Part shown: in pieces, positions 53,225-62,558 of the stretch
How positions within the stretch are numbered: the first letter of the stretch is position 1
How the letters are laid out: each line of letters begins with the position of its first letter
Source of the DNA: Leucothrix mucor DSM 2157
GTDB taxonomy: Bacteria > Pseudomonadota > Gammaproteobacteria > Thiotrichales > Thiotrichaceae
DNA length: 64,000 bases
NCBI RefSeq assembly: GCF_000419525.1
Contig: NZ_ATTE01000001.1
Location: 806,001 to 870,000, forward strand
Direction: 5' to 3'
Notes under the pieces: model-generated
The model's input: only the letters and a program-made list of their open reading frames with translations
Told to the model about the DNA's origin: nothing
Database searches by the model: none
Translations under genes and position numbers: made by a program

Positions 53225-55036
53225 ATGAACGCCTTGTTGCACTTCCTTTTTCCGTTCGCTTTATGGTTGCCGATTATTAATCGCAATACCTTAAAAGCAG
53301 ACATCATGGCCGGCATTACTGGTGCCGTTATCGTCCTCCCGCAGGGGGTCGCGTTTGCAACCATCGCAGGCTTACCGCCTGAGTATGGTCTGTATACGGC
53401 GATGGTAACGCCGATTATTGCGGCATTGTTTGGCTCATCCTTGCATCTGATTTCAGGGCCGACCACCGCTATCTCGATTGTTATTTTCTCCACTTTGAGT
53501 GCCAATGGGGTTGAGCCTGGCTCGCCGTTATACATTCAAAATGCGCTAACCATCACCTTCTTGGCGGGGGTATATCAGCTGGCGTTTGCACTGGCGCGAA
53601 TGGGTGTACTGGTTAACTTTGTCTCGCACACGGTCGTGGTTGGCTTTACGGCAGGTGCGGCGATTTTGATTGCCAGTAGCCAGATGAAATACGTGCTGGG
53701 GCTGGATTTGGCGCGTGGCGAGTCCTTTGTTTATACCTGGTTTGAGATCATTCACAAGCTGCCAGAGAGCAATCCCTATATTTTTGCGGTGAGTATGCTA
53801 ACGCTGGTGGTGGCAGTATTGCTGAAGTACTTTGTGCCCAGACTGCCGAATATGTTGATTGCGCTGGTGATCGGTTCGCTGGCGGCCATTGCGATTGGCG
53901 GCGAGAGTGTGGGCATTAACTTTGTGGCTGAAATTCCGGCGCAATTACCGCCGCTATCATCTCCTGATTTATCACTCAGTAGTCTTAAAACACTAGCTCC
54001 ACAAGCCTTTGCTGTGGCACTGCTGGGCTTGATTGAGGCGGTATCAATCAGCCGCGCGATTGCTTCAAAATCGCATCAGCGTATTGACGGAAACCAAGAG
54101 TTTTTTGGACAAGGTTTATCGAATGTTGTCGGTAGTTTCTTCTCCAGTTATGCAGGTTCCGGCTCTTTCACGCGTTCAGGGCTTAACTACGCTGCGGGCG
54201 CTAAAACTCCGCTGTCTGCGATTTTTGCAGCGGTTTTTCTGGCATTGATTATTCTGCTGGTTGCGCCTTTGACGGGTTATTTACCCACCGCTGCGATGGG
54301 CGGCATTATCTTGGTGGTGGCTTACAATCTGGTAAATATCGCGACCATTCGCAAGATCTTTGAAACCAGCCGCTCAGAAACCAGCATTTTACTAACGACC
54401 TTCTTTGCCACGTTGTTTCTGGAATTGGAGTTCGCGATTTATCTAGGTGTTTTACTCTCACTACTGATCTTCCTCGCCCGTACTTCCATTCCTGATGTAG
54501 TCAGCATGGCTCCAGATCGTGACCCAGATACTGGCAAGCGCACACTGGTACGTGACTCGCGTGCCAATCAATTGCAGGAATGCCCACAGCTAAAAGTGTT
54601 GCGTATTGACATGTCGGTCTACTTTGGCTCGGCCAATCACATTCAAAACCGTTTCCACTACATCAGTGAAAAGCAGGGCATTAAGCATATTTTGGTCATC
54701 GGAACCGGTATCAATTTTATCGATATGACTGGCGCGGAGATGATTGAGCAGGAATCCGACCGCTTACAAGAAAAGGGAGGCGGGCTGTATTTTGCTGAGC
54801 TAAAGCCAAAGGTAAATAACTTTATTCATCGTGGCCATTTCGATGAGCATATTGGTGGTCAGTACTTCTTTGATGAGAAAAAGACCGCCATTCAAAAGAT
54901 TACGACCGTGGCATTGGATCATGAAATTTGTCAGAACTGTCAGTTCCGGGTCTTTGATGAGTGTGAGTTGCCACCACTGAAGGGTGGTACGCCGCCGGTT
55001 GAAATTCCGCTGGAAGACTACAATAAGGAAGATTGA
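53225..55036 (+). CDS. SulP-family anion permease with STAS domain
   Basis: About 603 residues from ATG 53225; an upstream ATG at 53141 is possible, and neither has a clear ribosome site. Membrane part with SulP signature VLPQGVAFATIAGLPPEYGLYTA and GSFTRSGLNYAAGAKTPLSAI; STAS domain from about residue 460. After the STAS domain there is an unusual cysteine-bearing tail (ICQNCQFRVFDEC) that might bind metal. Could take up sulfate or bicarbonate; in an organism using sulfated sugars sulfate is one candidate but not shown. Confidence 0.9.
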   Translation: MNALLHFLFPFALWLPIINRNTLKADIMAGITGAVIVLPQGVAFATIAGLPPEYGLYTAMVTPIIAALFGSSLHLISGPTTAISIVIFSTLSANGVEPGSPLYIQNALTITFLAGVYQLAFALARMGVLVNFVSHTVVVGFTAGAAILIASSQMKYVLGLDLARGESFVYTWFEIIHKLPESNPYIFAVSMLTLVVAVLLKYFVPRLPNMLIALVIGSLAAIAIGGESVGINFVAEIPAQLPPLSSPDLSLSSLKTLAPQAFAVALLGLIEAVSISRAIASKSHQRIDGNQEFFGQGLSNVVGSFFSSYAGSGSFTRSGLNYAAGAKTPLSAIFAAVFLALIILLVAPLTGYLPTAAMGGIILVVAYNLVNIATIRKIFETSRSETSILLTTFFATLFLELEFAIYLGVLLSLLIFLARTSIPDVVSMAPDRDPDTGKRTLVRDSRANQLQECPQLKVLRIDMSVYFGSANHIQNRFHYISEKQGIKHILVIGTGINFIDMTGAEMIEQESDRLQEKGGGLYFAELKPKVNNFIHRGHFDEHIGGQYFFDEKKTAIQKITTVALDHEICQNCQFRVFDECELPPLKGGTPPVEIPLEDYNKED

Positions 55037-55163
55037 TTACTGAGGCGACATCCCTCATTGATAAGGTATGAATCAGCGAATTGTTTGACGAATATCAGTA
55101 CGCGGGCTGCGAGTTTAACCTACACTAAACTCGTTGCCTGTTTAAATGCAGTGGAGATGTAGC

Positions 55164-55601
55164 ATGTCAGAATCAAAACATTTGGTTTGCCCCGCCTGTG
55201 GTGCAACCAATCGGGTTCCAAACGCACGGTTATCCCAACAGCCCGTGTGTGGCAAGTGCAAGCAGCCTTTGTTTGCCGCCAAGCCACCAGAGCTTACTGA
55301 GCAATCCTTTGCCAAATTTATTGGAAATAATGATCTGCCGGTGGTTGTCGACTTTTGGGCAGACTGGTGTGGCCCGTGTAAAAGCATGGCGCCCGCATTC
55401 ACCGAAGCGGCCAAGTCCTTACACCCCAATGCGATTCTCGCCAAACTAAATACCGAAACCGCGCAAAGCGTGGCGGGTAATTATGCCATTCGTAGCATAC
55501 CGACCATGATCATGTTTAAGGGCGGTCGCGAGGTTGCCCGGCAATCCGGTGCCATGTCCTCATCTCAAATTGTCAATTGGGTTAATTCCCACGCTCATTA
55601 G
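55164..55601 (+). CDS. trxC: Thioredoxin 2 (zinc-binding)
   Basis: 145 residues from ATG 55164 (MSESKH), with GGAG 7 bases before; an earlier start at 55146 is less likely. N-terminal zinc ribbon CPACGATNRVPNAR...CGKCKQPLF, then a thioredoxin fold with active site WCGPC and cis-Pro in IRSIPTMIMF. Trx2 is a cytosolic disulfide reductase induced under oxidative stress. A short hairpin (55604-55618) follows. Confidence 0.94.
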   Translation: MSESKHLVCPACGATNRVPNARLSQQPVCGKCKQPLFAAKPPELTEQSFAKFIGNNDLPVVVDFWADWCGPCKSMAPAFTEAAKSLHPNAILAKLNTETAQSVAGNYAIRSIPTMIMFKGGREVARQSGAMSSSQIVNWVNSHAH

Positions 55602-55603
55602 TA

Positions 55604-55618
55604 AGCCTGTCACAGGCT
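55604..55618 (+). terminator. Short hairpin after trxC
   Basis: AGCCTG-TCA-CAGGCT immediately after the trxC stop. Stem 6 bases, no T-run; weak terminator or mRNA 3'-end structure. Confidence 0.3.
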
Positions 55619-55654
55619 ATGGAATCACACGATTAATCGTCAAGGAGTGAAGCA

Positions 55655-56509
55655 ATGTTTCAGTTTATACCCGTCAGAGAAGACAATATTTTCGCAGTCC
55701 GAGTATCTGGTCGCCTCACGCATAAGGAATATCAGGAATTTTTGCCAGAGCTGGAAAACCTTATCAAGCGCTATGGCAGTATTTCAGTGCTGATCGAGTT
55801 GGATAATTTTGAAGGTGCTGAACTGGTCGCGATGAAAGACGACTTCAATTTCGGCATGGAGAATCAGGAAAAATTTGAAAAGATTGCCGTGGTCGGCGAT
55901 AAAGCTTGGGAGCGCTGGGCGGTAGCCTTAGGTAAGCCCTTCGTTGAAGCTCAGGTCAAGTACTACGATAAGCGCGATATGAATGAGGCGTGGGATTGGT
56001 TGCGCAGTGATCAGTTGCTGGATACGGCCATTGAGCAGGCTGAAACAGAAGGCTATCAGAGTGTTCTGGTGGCGGTCGATTTCTCAAAGAATGCCCGTTT
56101 TGCCGCGCACCGAGCCAAAGCCATCGCCGATAAATTTGGTGCGGATTTGCGCTTGCTGCATATCGTCAATGAGGCAGTACTGAACGACTATTACTACCAG
56201 CCTATGGGGCTAGGCATTCAGGTGCCCGATGCTAATGAGCTACAAGTCAGTATGATTGAAAGTGGCGAGCAGCAAATGAAGACGCTATTAGATGAGTTAG
56301 AGCTGCCGGCAACCCAAGGTGAAGTCATTATGGGTACACCAATGTCTGGTATTGTAAGCTATGCGCAGGCGCAGAACGTGGACTTAATTGTGATTGGAAC
56401 CCGTAGCCGTCGAGGTATTGGTTCATTTATTGGCTCTACCACTAACTATGTTTCTTCTCACTCTAAGTGTGATGTGTTGGCCGTGCCAATGAATATTGCG
56501 GCTGAGTAA
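55655..56509 (+). CDS. Universal stress protein with N-terminal SpoIIAA-like domain
   Basis: 284 residues. The first 120 residues (FQFIPVREDNIFAVRVSGRLTHKEYQEFLPELENLI, KIAVVGDKAWERW) match the SpoIIAA-like (PF11964) domain; residues 135-280 form a Usp domain with VLVAVDFSKNARFA and the nucleotide motif GTRSRRGIGSFIGSTTNYV. The fusion is uncommon and suggests a single regulator combining lipid/ligand-binding and stress sensing. Alone on the plus strand, preceded by AAGGAG. Confidence 0.9.
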   Translation: MFQFIPVREDNIFAVRVSGRLTHKEYQEFLPELENLIKRYGSISVLIELDNFEGAELVAMKDDFNFGMENQEKFEKIAVVGDKAWERWAVALGKPFVEAQVKYYDKRDMNEAWDWLRSDQLLDTAIEQAETEGYQSVLVAVDFSKNARFAAHRAKAIADKFGADLRLLHIVNEAVLNDYYYQPMGLGIQVPDANELQVSMIESGEQQMKTLLDELELPATQGEVIMGTPMSGIVSYAQAQNVDLIVIGTRSRRGIGSFIGSTTNYVSSHSKCDVLAVPMNIAAE

Positions 56510-56917
56510 ATACCGCTTCTTACAACACCCGGAGCTGAGCTTATTTAGCATTTAGGCGTGATCTGAAAAGAGTTATCCGTTTTGATAAAGGCATTAAATC
56601 CTGTAATCAAAACAGCAGGGTAGCTCTTTTTTAGTTTCTGCTGCCAACCCAATGATCCAAGTACGCCGCCCATCGATAAGCAGACAGGCGGCAACAGTCG
56701 TTAACCCAAGGTTCACGCGCTTACTTCTACTGTACCCACCTGTGAAACATTGAAGAACACCCACCCCCAGGCGTTCTTCGAGCCGCATATCCAGTTAATT
56801 CACTTTAGACAAACAAAGCACAAAAATAAGCATCTAAACTCGCTTTGCACCTTGTTGTATGAATGTTATGCGCGTTAATCATTAAATAATAAAGCCCAGC
56901 TCTAATGAGGTAAATCG
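56510..56917. other. Intergenic, no supported gene
   Basis: 408 bases between the Usp fusion and the DUF1800 gene. A 64-codon minus-strand frame at 56594-56788 has no recognised product. No clear terminator or repeat. The last ~100 bases should contain the promoter of the DUF1800 operon. Confidence 0.4.
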
Positions 56918-58474
56918 TTGAATATCGATAACAATCCCCCAGTCGTTGCAGACCCGATGCAACTTCCTGAAATGCCATCCCGTCGCGCTTTTTTCGGTGG
57001 AAAATCTACCGCTGCGTTAGCTGCAACATCAGCCGTAATTGCCCCTGTAGTATCACAAGCTGCCGTGTCTGAGTCCGAAACTGATGACCTGTTACATGTC
57101 ATTAGTCGCTTAACGATGGGCGTTACGCCTGAGCTGCAGGATGAAGTCAGTACGATAGGGGTTGATGCCTTTATTGAGCAGCAGCTAGCTCCTTCTTTGC
57201 TGGATGACTCGGCAACCGATGAGATGATCAGCCTGTTTCCTACCGTGAACATGACCAGCGCCGAGTTATTAGTCCATAAAAAGCGGAATATCATTCGACG
57301 TGATCTGAATGGGGCAACCATTGTGCGTGCGGTTAAGAGTAAGCGGCAACTGCAAGAGGTAATGGTTGATTTTTGGAGTAACCACTTCAATGTGGATGTT
57401 GTAAAGAAAAAAACGGCCATGTTTAAAGCCGAGCAGGATAGAGGCTTCCGTGAGCTGGCATTGGGTAACTTCAGTGATCTGCTGATGTACTCGACTAAAA
57501 GCCCCGCAATGCTTGAGTACTTAGATAATCGCACCAGTCGTGCCGATCGAAATCGAGTACCTAATGAAAACTACGCCCGTGAATTAATGGAGCTGCATAC
57601 CTTGGGTGTGGATGGCGGTTACAACGAAGATGATGTCATCGCGGTATCTTACTTACTGAGTGGCTGGAGTATTCAGTATGACCAGTTTGCATTTAATGCG
57701 AGCCGCAATCGCTTAGGCCCTTTAGCCGACGGTGGCGATGTAATGGGCTGGGTGCCGTTTGCCGCGGAAGGCTCGATTGAAAATGGTGAGTCGTTTATTA
57801 ACTTCCTTGCCTATCAACCCGCTACTGCGCAGTTTATTTGTTGGAAGTTATGCCGCCACTTTATCAGCGATGATATTGCCATGACGGATTCCATTGTCCA
57901 GCGGGTCGCACAAGTGTTTATGGATAACGGCACTGAGATTGTTCCAACCTTAAGAGCGATTTTTGCATCAGATGCGTTTTACCAGTCCAAAGGGCAGAAG
58001 GTTAAGCGTAGCAATGAGCTGCTTTACTCAATCCTGAGATCTGCCAATGTGACATTCGATTTCGACCAGATCGGTCGCATAGGTGCTGTACTTCACCAGA
58101 AGCTGACTGACATGGATCACGCACTGTTTGAGTGTGAGCCGCCGACGGGTTACCCGAGCGCAGCAGCAGAGTACCTGAACACTAATATTATGGTGAATCG
58201 CTGGAATTTTGGATTTTCCTGTGCCGCCAATAAATTGGGTCAGTCTATTCGCGTTAGCTCAATGAGCTGGGTGAATAACCCCGAGACGATTGAGTCGTTA
58301 TTGGATCAGCTGGCAATAACCTTGATGGGTCGCAAACTTGATGAGTCTAGTAAACAAGCGCTCTATACACACCTTGGAAAAGGGCCGGAAAGTGCGGTTG
58401 CGCGCAGGGACTTGAAACAAATCAAGACGCTGGCTGGTTTAATCTTCTCATCACCTGCTTATCAGATCCGTTAA
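56918..58474 (+). CDS. DUF1800 protein, Tat-exported
   Basis: 518 residues. TTG start with GAGG 7 bases before. Twin-arginine signal PSRRAFFGGKS (Arg22-Arg23) then a hydrophobic segment ending VVSQAA. Family motifs DFWSNHFNVD, NENYARELMELHTLGVDGGYNEDDV and LSGWSIQ are characteristic of DUF1800. Function unknown, but it is nearly always paired with DUF1501, as here (14 bases apart). Exported to the periplasm in folded state. Confidence 0.92.
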   Translation: MNIDNNPPVVADPMQLPEMPSRRAFFGGKSTAALAATSAVIAPVVSQAAVSESETDDLLHVISRLTMGVTPELQDEVSTIGVDAFIEQQLAPSLLDDSATDEMISLFPTVNMTSAELLVHKKRNIIRRDLNGATIVRAVKSKRQLQEVMVDFWSNHFNVDVVKKKTAMFKAEQDRGFRELALGNFSDLLMYSTKSPAMLEYLDNRTSRADRNRVPNENYARELMELHTLGVDGGYNEDDVIAVSYLLSGWSIQYDQFAFNASRNRLGPLADGGDVMGWVPFAAEGSIENGESFINFLAYQPATAQFICWKLCRHFISDDIAMTDSIVQRVAQVFMDNGTEIVPTLRAIFASDAFYQSKGQKVKRSNELLYSILRSANVTFDFDQIGRIGAVLHQKLTDMDHALFECEPPTGYPSAAAEYLNTNIMVNRWNFGFSCAANKLGQSIRVSSMSWVNNPETIESLLDQLAITLMGRKLDESSKQALYTHLGKGPESAVARRDLKQIKTLAGLIFSSPAYQIR

Positions 58475-58488
58475 GGGAGTCACCTATT

Positions 58489-59718
58489 ATGTTTAATTCT
58501 AAATTTTCCCGCCGACAGTTTCTGAAAAGTGTTGCCGCCGCATCTGCTTTAACTGGCCTAGGTGGTTTGAGCAATATTGCTTTTGCCTCAAGTGGTCAAG
58601 CGAATCACACGGTTATCAATGTGTCGTTACGAGGCGGAATGGATAGCCTGAGCGCCATTGTTCCTTACACAGAACAAGCCTATTTTGATTCGCGCCCAAC
58701 GATTGCCATTCCGGAGGCTGGACGCACGCCGTTAAATGAACAATTTGCACTGCATACAGCCTTATCACCGCTGCTGCCTTTGTATAATCAGGGTGACTTA
58801 GCATTGGTGGTTGCAACCGGTCTTGGCGAAGCATCAAGCACGCGCAGTCACTTTGCCGCACGCCGCCGTATGGCAGCAGGGACTGATAACAAAGCGCAAG
58901 CCGATGGCTGGTTAGGTCGATATCTATCTGCGGATACCCATTCCAGCGCAATCTTTCGTGGCGTCGGCATGCCGGGCGTTCAGAAGTCACTGCAAGGCTA
59001 TGACACGGCATTAGGGTTTTCTAGCCTGAACGCCTTTAACATTGTAAATACAAACAGCCTCAATACGGATCGGGTACCGGAGACATTGAGAAACCTGTAT
59101 CAAGGTCAGGGTCATCCATTATTGGAAAGTGGCGCTACGCAAACTTTCTCTGCCTTGGATGTTGCCGCATCAAATGCACTGGGAACTACTGTTAAACCGG
59201 ATGCGTATGGTAATTCAAAGTTTGGAGCGACCATGCATCAACTGGCTGAGATCTTAAAAGCAGATATTGGTCTGGAAGCGGTTAATGTTGACTTGAATGG
59301 CTGGGATTTTCATCGTGAGATGGGGGCGTGGAATGATGGTGAGCAAAGCCTGAAATTTGACGAGCTAGCGACCGGCTTAGCCTCATTTTATAACGATATC
59401 GCCGGCTTGCAGAGCAAAGTCACTATCGTTGTTATGAGTGAGTTTGGCCGCCGGGTTCAGGAAAACCATAGTGGCGGTGCTGACCACGGTAAAGGCGGAG
59501 CCATGATGATTCTTGGTAGCGGCGTTGCCGGTGGGCAAATCTATGGCGAGTGGCCAGGGCTGTCGCCAGAGAATTTAAGTCGTGGCGATTTAGAGATCAC
59601 CACAGACTACCGTCAAGTACTGACCGAGTTGCTCGATAAGCGTTTAGGGCGTGTTGATTTGCTAAGCAATACATTCCCTGACTATGCAGCTGATGAGTAC
59701 TTAGGAGTCTTTGCTTAA
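58489..59718 (+). CDS. DUF1501 protein, Tat-exported
   Basis: 409 residues. Tat signal FSRRQFLKSVAAASALTGL (Arg8-Arg9). DUF1501 proteins have an alkaline-phosphatase-like fold; GGMDSLSAIVPY and SEFGRRVQENHSGGADHGKGGAMMILG are typical segments, the latter carrying presumed metal ligands. Together with DUF1800 it forms a two-gene exported unit of unknown role. Its stop overlaps the convergent kinase gene by 4 bases. Confidence 0.92.
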   Translation: MFNSKFSRRQFLKSVAAASALTGLGGLSNIAFASSGQANHTVINVSLRGGMDSLSAIVPYTEQAYFDSRPTIAIPEAGRTPLNEQFALHTALSPLLPLYNQGDLALVVATGLGEASSTRSHFAARRRMAAGTDNKAQADGWLGRYLSADTHSSAIFRGVGMPGVQKSLQGYDTALGFSSLNAFNIVNTNSLNTDRVPETLRNLYQGQGHPLLESGATQTFSALDVAASNALGTTVKPDAYGNSKFGATMHQLAEILKADIGLEAVNVDLNGWDFHREMGAWNDGEQSLKFDELATGLASFYNDIAGLQSKVTIVVMSEFGRRVQENHSGGADHGKGGAMMILGSGVAGGQIYGEWPGLSPENLSRGDLEITTDYRQVLTELLDKRLGRVDLLSNTFPDYAADEYLGVFA

Positions 59719-61346
59719 GCTTCCAGCTGCAGTCTGGCCGCCAGTTGCTTGGCATCAACCCTTTGCTCTGTATTGATAGTGCAGCGCGCTGCAGCTTCAT
59801 CATCAGCCAAGGGTTGCCACTGAGTCAGCTGGTACTCCAGAATGCTTAAATCAGCATCCGATACTCCTTTGGCTCGGGTTTGAATACGCCGGCGTAGCGT
59901 GTCTGCGCTGGCTTCAAACTCTAATATGCTAAAGCGGTATTGGTGTTGGTTAGCTAGTTCCTGAAAAGGTTTACGTTGTTCTTCCTTCAAAAATACCGCA
60001 TCAATAATCACATCAAAACCCGCAGCTAATACTGTTTCAGCAAGCGTTAGCAAATGCTGATAAGTCGCCTCAGAGGCTGCTGCCGTATACAAACCCGCCT
60101 CCGGTAAATCACTCGCCGATTGATCAGCACTCAGTTGATACAAACGCTTACGCTCAACATCAGAACGAATACGAATTGCCCCCAGCTCGGCAGCTAAGGG
60201 TTTGCTAATGGTACTTTTCCCCGAAGCCGACAAACCACGGGTAATCATCAAGTGTGGCGTACGTGGTTCGCTGTAGGCGCTGGCCAATTCCAGATAAGCA
60301 TGCAACTCGCGATCGGTTTCTGCAGTTTCTTGTGCATCTAATCCTGATTGATCATGACGCAGAGCATCCACTTTAGCGCGCACCAATGCCCGATAGGCTA
60401 AGTAATAGGGCAACAAGCGCAAGCCTGCATAGTCGCCAGTTTGCTGTAAATACTGATTCAGGCAACGATAGGCCAATGCAGATTGCTGACGGCTTTGTAA
60501 ATCCATAATCAGAAACGCGATTTCACACATGACATCGGTCCAGCGTAAATCGGCTTCAAACTCCAGACAGTCAAATGCCAGCGGCAGATCATCCATCCAA
60601 ATCATATTGCGTAAATGCAAATCGCCATGACACTCACGGATAAAGCCTGCTTGTTTGCGCTGAATAAAAGTGTCATTTAAGGCTTGGTTTTGTTGTTCGT
60701 TCCAGCGTTCTAGCGTGTTTAAAGTGTCTAGGCTAGCTGAGTCATCAGGATTATTACTGTGTTCAAAGAAATGATGCAGTACTTGAAAATTATCAGCATC
60801 TGGCTGGGTAACATGCACCACATCGCCGTAATGCATTGAAGCATCGGCAGGTGGCAATGACTCATGAAAATCCGCCAGCATGGCGCCAATGGCATCCATA
60901 TTTTCAGGTGTTAGTAGGCCTGCCTCAAGTCGCTCATCCAACTGTGCCGATTGCGGAAAACGGCGCATGCAGATGGCATAGTCAAGAATCTCTAAATCCG
61001 GTGGAATGCGAGCATTGCCATGATCTTCCGATGATTCAAGTGGGACCAATTCCGGAGAATTTATAGAGCCACAAATCGCGAACAAGCCAAGGTATAAATG
61101 CGCGGCTAACCGGCGATTCAGCCGTAATTCCTCTTCGCAAAACTGTTTGCGTTTAGCCAGCGTACTAAAGTCCAAAAAACCAAAGTCGACCGGTTTTTTA
61201 ATCTTATAAGCATGCTCATCAGTCAGTAAAACCCAAGAGATATGGGTTTCTACTAGCTTAATAGCATCTGCTTGAATGGCTGGGCAATGTCCCGCAAGCA
61301 AGGCATTAACCAGGTCGGAATCAGTACTGGGAGGCTGTGTATTCAT
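59715..61346 (-). CDS. APH-like phosphotransferase fused to P-loop kinase
   Basis: 543 residues. N-terminal aminoglycoside-phosphotransferase-like domain: KKPVDFGFLDFSTL and the catalytic loop ECHGDLHLRNMIW with FDCLEFEADLRWTDV; C-terminal P-loop kinase with Walker A GLSASGKST and a Zeta-toxin/gluconate-kinase-like core. The two-domain arrangement is common in bacteria and its substrate is unknown. No resistance role can be inferred. Confidence 0.9.
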   Translation of the reverse strand: MNTQPPSTDSDLVNALLAGHCPAIQADAIKLVETHISWVLLTDEHAYKIKKPVDFGFLDFSTLAKRKQFCEEELRLNRRLAAHLYLGLFAICGSINSPELVPLESSEDHGNARIPPDLEILDYAICMRRFPQSAQLDERLEAGLLTPENMDAIGAMLADFHESLPPADASMHYGDVVHVTQPDADNFQVLHHFFEHSNNPDDSASLDTLNTLERWNEQQNQALNDTFIQRKQAGFIRECHGDLHLRNMIWMDDLPLAFDCLEFEADLRWTDVMCEIAFLIMDLQSRQQSALAYRCLNQYLQQTGDYAGLRLLPYYLAYRALVRAKVDALRHDQSGLDAQETAETDRELHAYLELASAYSEPRTPHLMITRGLSASGKSTISKPLAAELGAIRIRSDVERKRLYQLSADQSASDLPEAGLYTAAASEATYQHLLTLAETVLAAGFDVIIDAVFLKEEQRKPFQELANQHQYRFSILEFEASADTLRRRIQTRAKGVSDADLSILEYQLTQWQPLADDEAAARCTINTEQRVDAKQLAARLQLEA

Positions 61347-61497
61347 ACCACTAATTATACGCCGTTTATGGCAAAATCGCAGTGAGAGTCATAAGATTTT
61401 CTAAGCCTAAAGGAGGGATTTAAAGGATTGACACCTCGGAGGTGGGTAAGCATCATTAGCCGCATCTTTTTACATACTCTCGCAGGAGAAATCGACC

Positions 61498-62373
61498 ATG
61501 AGCAAATTGATAGATGGGAAGGCATTTGCCGACCGTCTCTGTGACACATTGTCCTCAGAAATCGCATCGCTAAAACAAGCGCACCAGTTGTCACCCTGTA
61601 TCGCGGTTGTGTTAGTGGGTGAAGATCCAGCTAGTGCGACGTATGTTGGCGCTAAAGTGCGACGCTGTGAGCAGCTCGGAATCGATTCACGTTCACACCA
61701 TTTGCCAGCGACCACCAGTGAAGCGGATTTGTTGGCCTTGATCGAGCAATTAAATACTGATCCTGAAGTACACGGTATTTTAGTGCAGCTGCCAGTGCCT
61801 AAGCATATCGACAGCAATTCGGTGATCAATGCGATTAATCCAGATAAAGATGTTGATGGCTTCCACATCAGCAATGCCGGTGCATTAGCGGTTGGCCAGA
61901 ACAATATGGTGCCTTGTACGCCACTGGGTTCATTGATGTTGCTACAGGATGAGCTGGGTGATTTAAGTGGTCTGAACGCTGTAGTGGTTGGTCGTTCTAA
62001 TATCGTTGGAAAGCCAATGGCAGCGCTGTTATTGCAGCAAAGCTGCACCGTTACTGTTGCACATTCCCGGACTAAGGATTTGCCAGCGGTTTGCCGTGAA
62101 GCGGATATCTTAGTGGCGGCGGTTGGTATTCCTCACTTTATTCAAGGTGACTGGATTAAGCCTGGCGCGACGGTAATTGATGTGGGTATTAACCGCATTC
62201 AAGACTCTGAGACAGGTAAGAATCGTTTGGTGGGTGATGTTGATTTCGCTGCGGCGAAAGATGTTGCGGGTGCCATTACACCAGTACCGGGTGGCGTTGG
62301 TCCAATGACGATTGCTTGCTTGATGTACAATACAGTACGTGCAGCAAAAAATCAGGCCGGTATTAAAGATTAA
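61498..62373 (+). CDS. folD: Bifunctional methylenetetrahydrofolate dehydrogenase/cyclohydrolase
   Basis: 291 residues. [30 protein letters not shown] contains the catalytic Tyr and Lys, [10 protein letters not shown] and [11 protein letters not shown] follow, and [17 protein letters not shown] is the NADP site; ending [15 protein letters not shown]. Interconverts folate one-carbon units. AGGAGA precedes the ATG. Terminated by a strong hairpin at 62467-62507 shared with tupA. Confidence 0.96.
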   Translation: MSKLIDGKAFADRLCDTLSSEIASLKQAHQLSPCIAVVLVGEDPASATYVGAKVRRCEQLGIDSRSHHLPATTSEADLLALIEQLNTDPEVHGILVQLPVPKHIDSNSVINAINPDKDVDGFHISNAGALAVGQNNMVPCTPLGSLMLLQDELGDLSGLNAVVVGRSNIVGKPMAALLLQQSCTVTVAHSRTKDLPAVCREADILVAAVGIPHFIQGDWIKPGATVIDVGINRIQDSETGKNRLVGDVDFAAAKDVAGAITPVPGGVGPMTIACLMYNTVRAAKNQAGIKD

Positions 62374-62466
62374 TGAGTGCAGGGTGGGGAATGGCTGATT
62401 GAGTCATTCTCGACTTAGTACTTTTAAGGCTAGTTAGTGCGTTGAATTAATGTATCTGACGGCCAC

Positions 62467-62507
62467 AAAAAAGCGGGCTAGCTGTTAAAGGCTAAGCCCG
62501 CTTTTTT
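62467..62507. terminator. Bidirectional rho-independent terminator between folD and tupA
   Basis: AAAAAAGCGGGCT (62467-62479) pairs with AGCCCGCTTTTTT (62495-62507), a GC core flanked by A-run and T-run, so it can stop transcription of both convergent genes. Loop of 15 bases. Confidence 0.9.
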
Positions 62508-62558
62508 ATGCAACTGCATTGTTTAGAACAATGCAGCGCTTAACAAAACAAGTTGCGC

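Noticed and set aside
56594-56788. 64-codon minus-strand frame that might be a transposase remnant
   Set aside because: No recognisable transposase motif or terminal repeats; no good start signal.
59715-61346. Aminoglycoside resistance gene
   Set aside because: The APH-like fold is fused to a P-loop kinase in a widespread, uncharacterised family; no resistance-type context.
61400-61497. Possible riboswitch upstream of folD
   Set aside because: Only a 5-base hairpin CACCT-CGG-AGGTG; no folate-riboswitch consensus seen.
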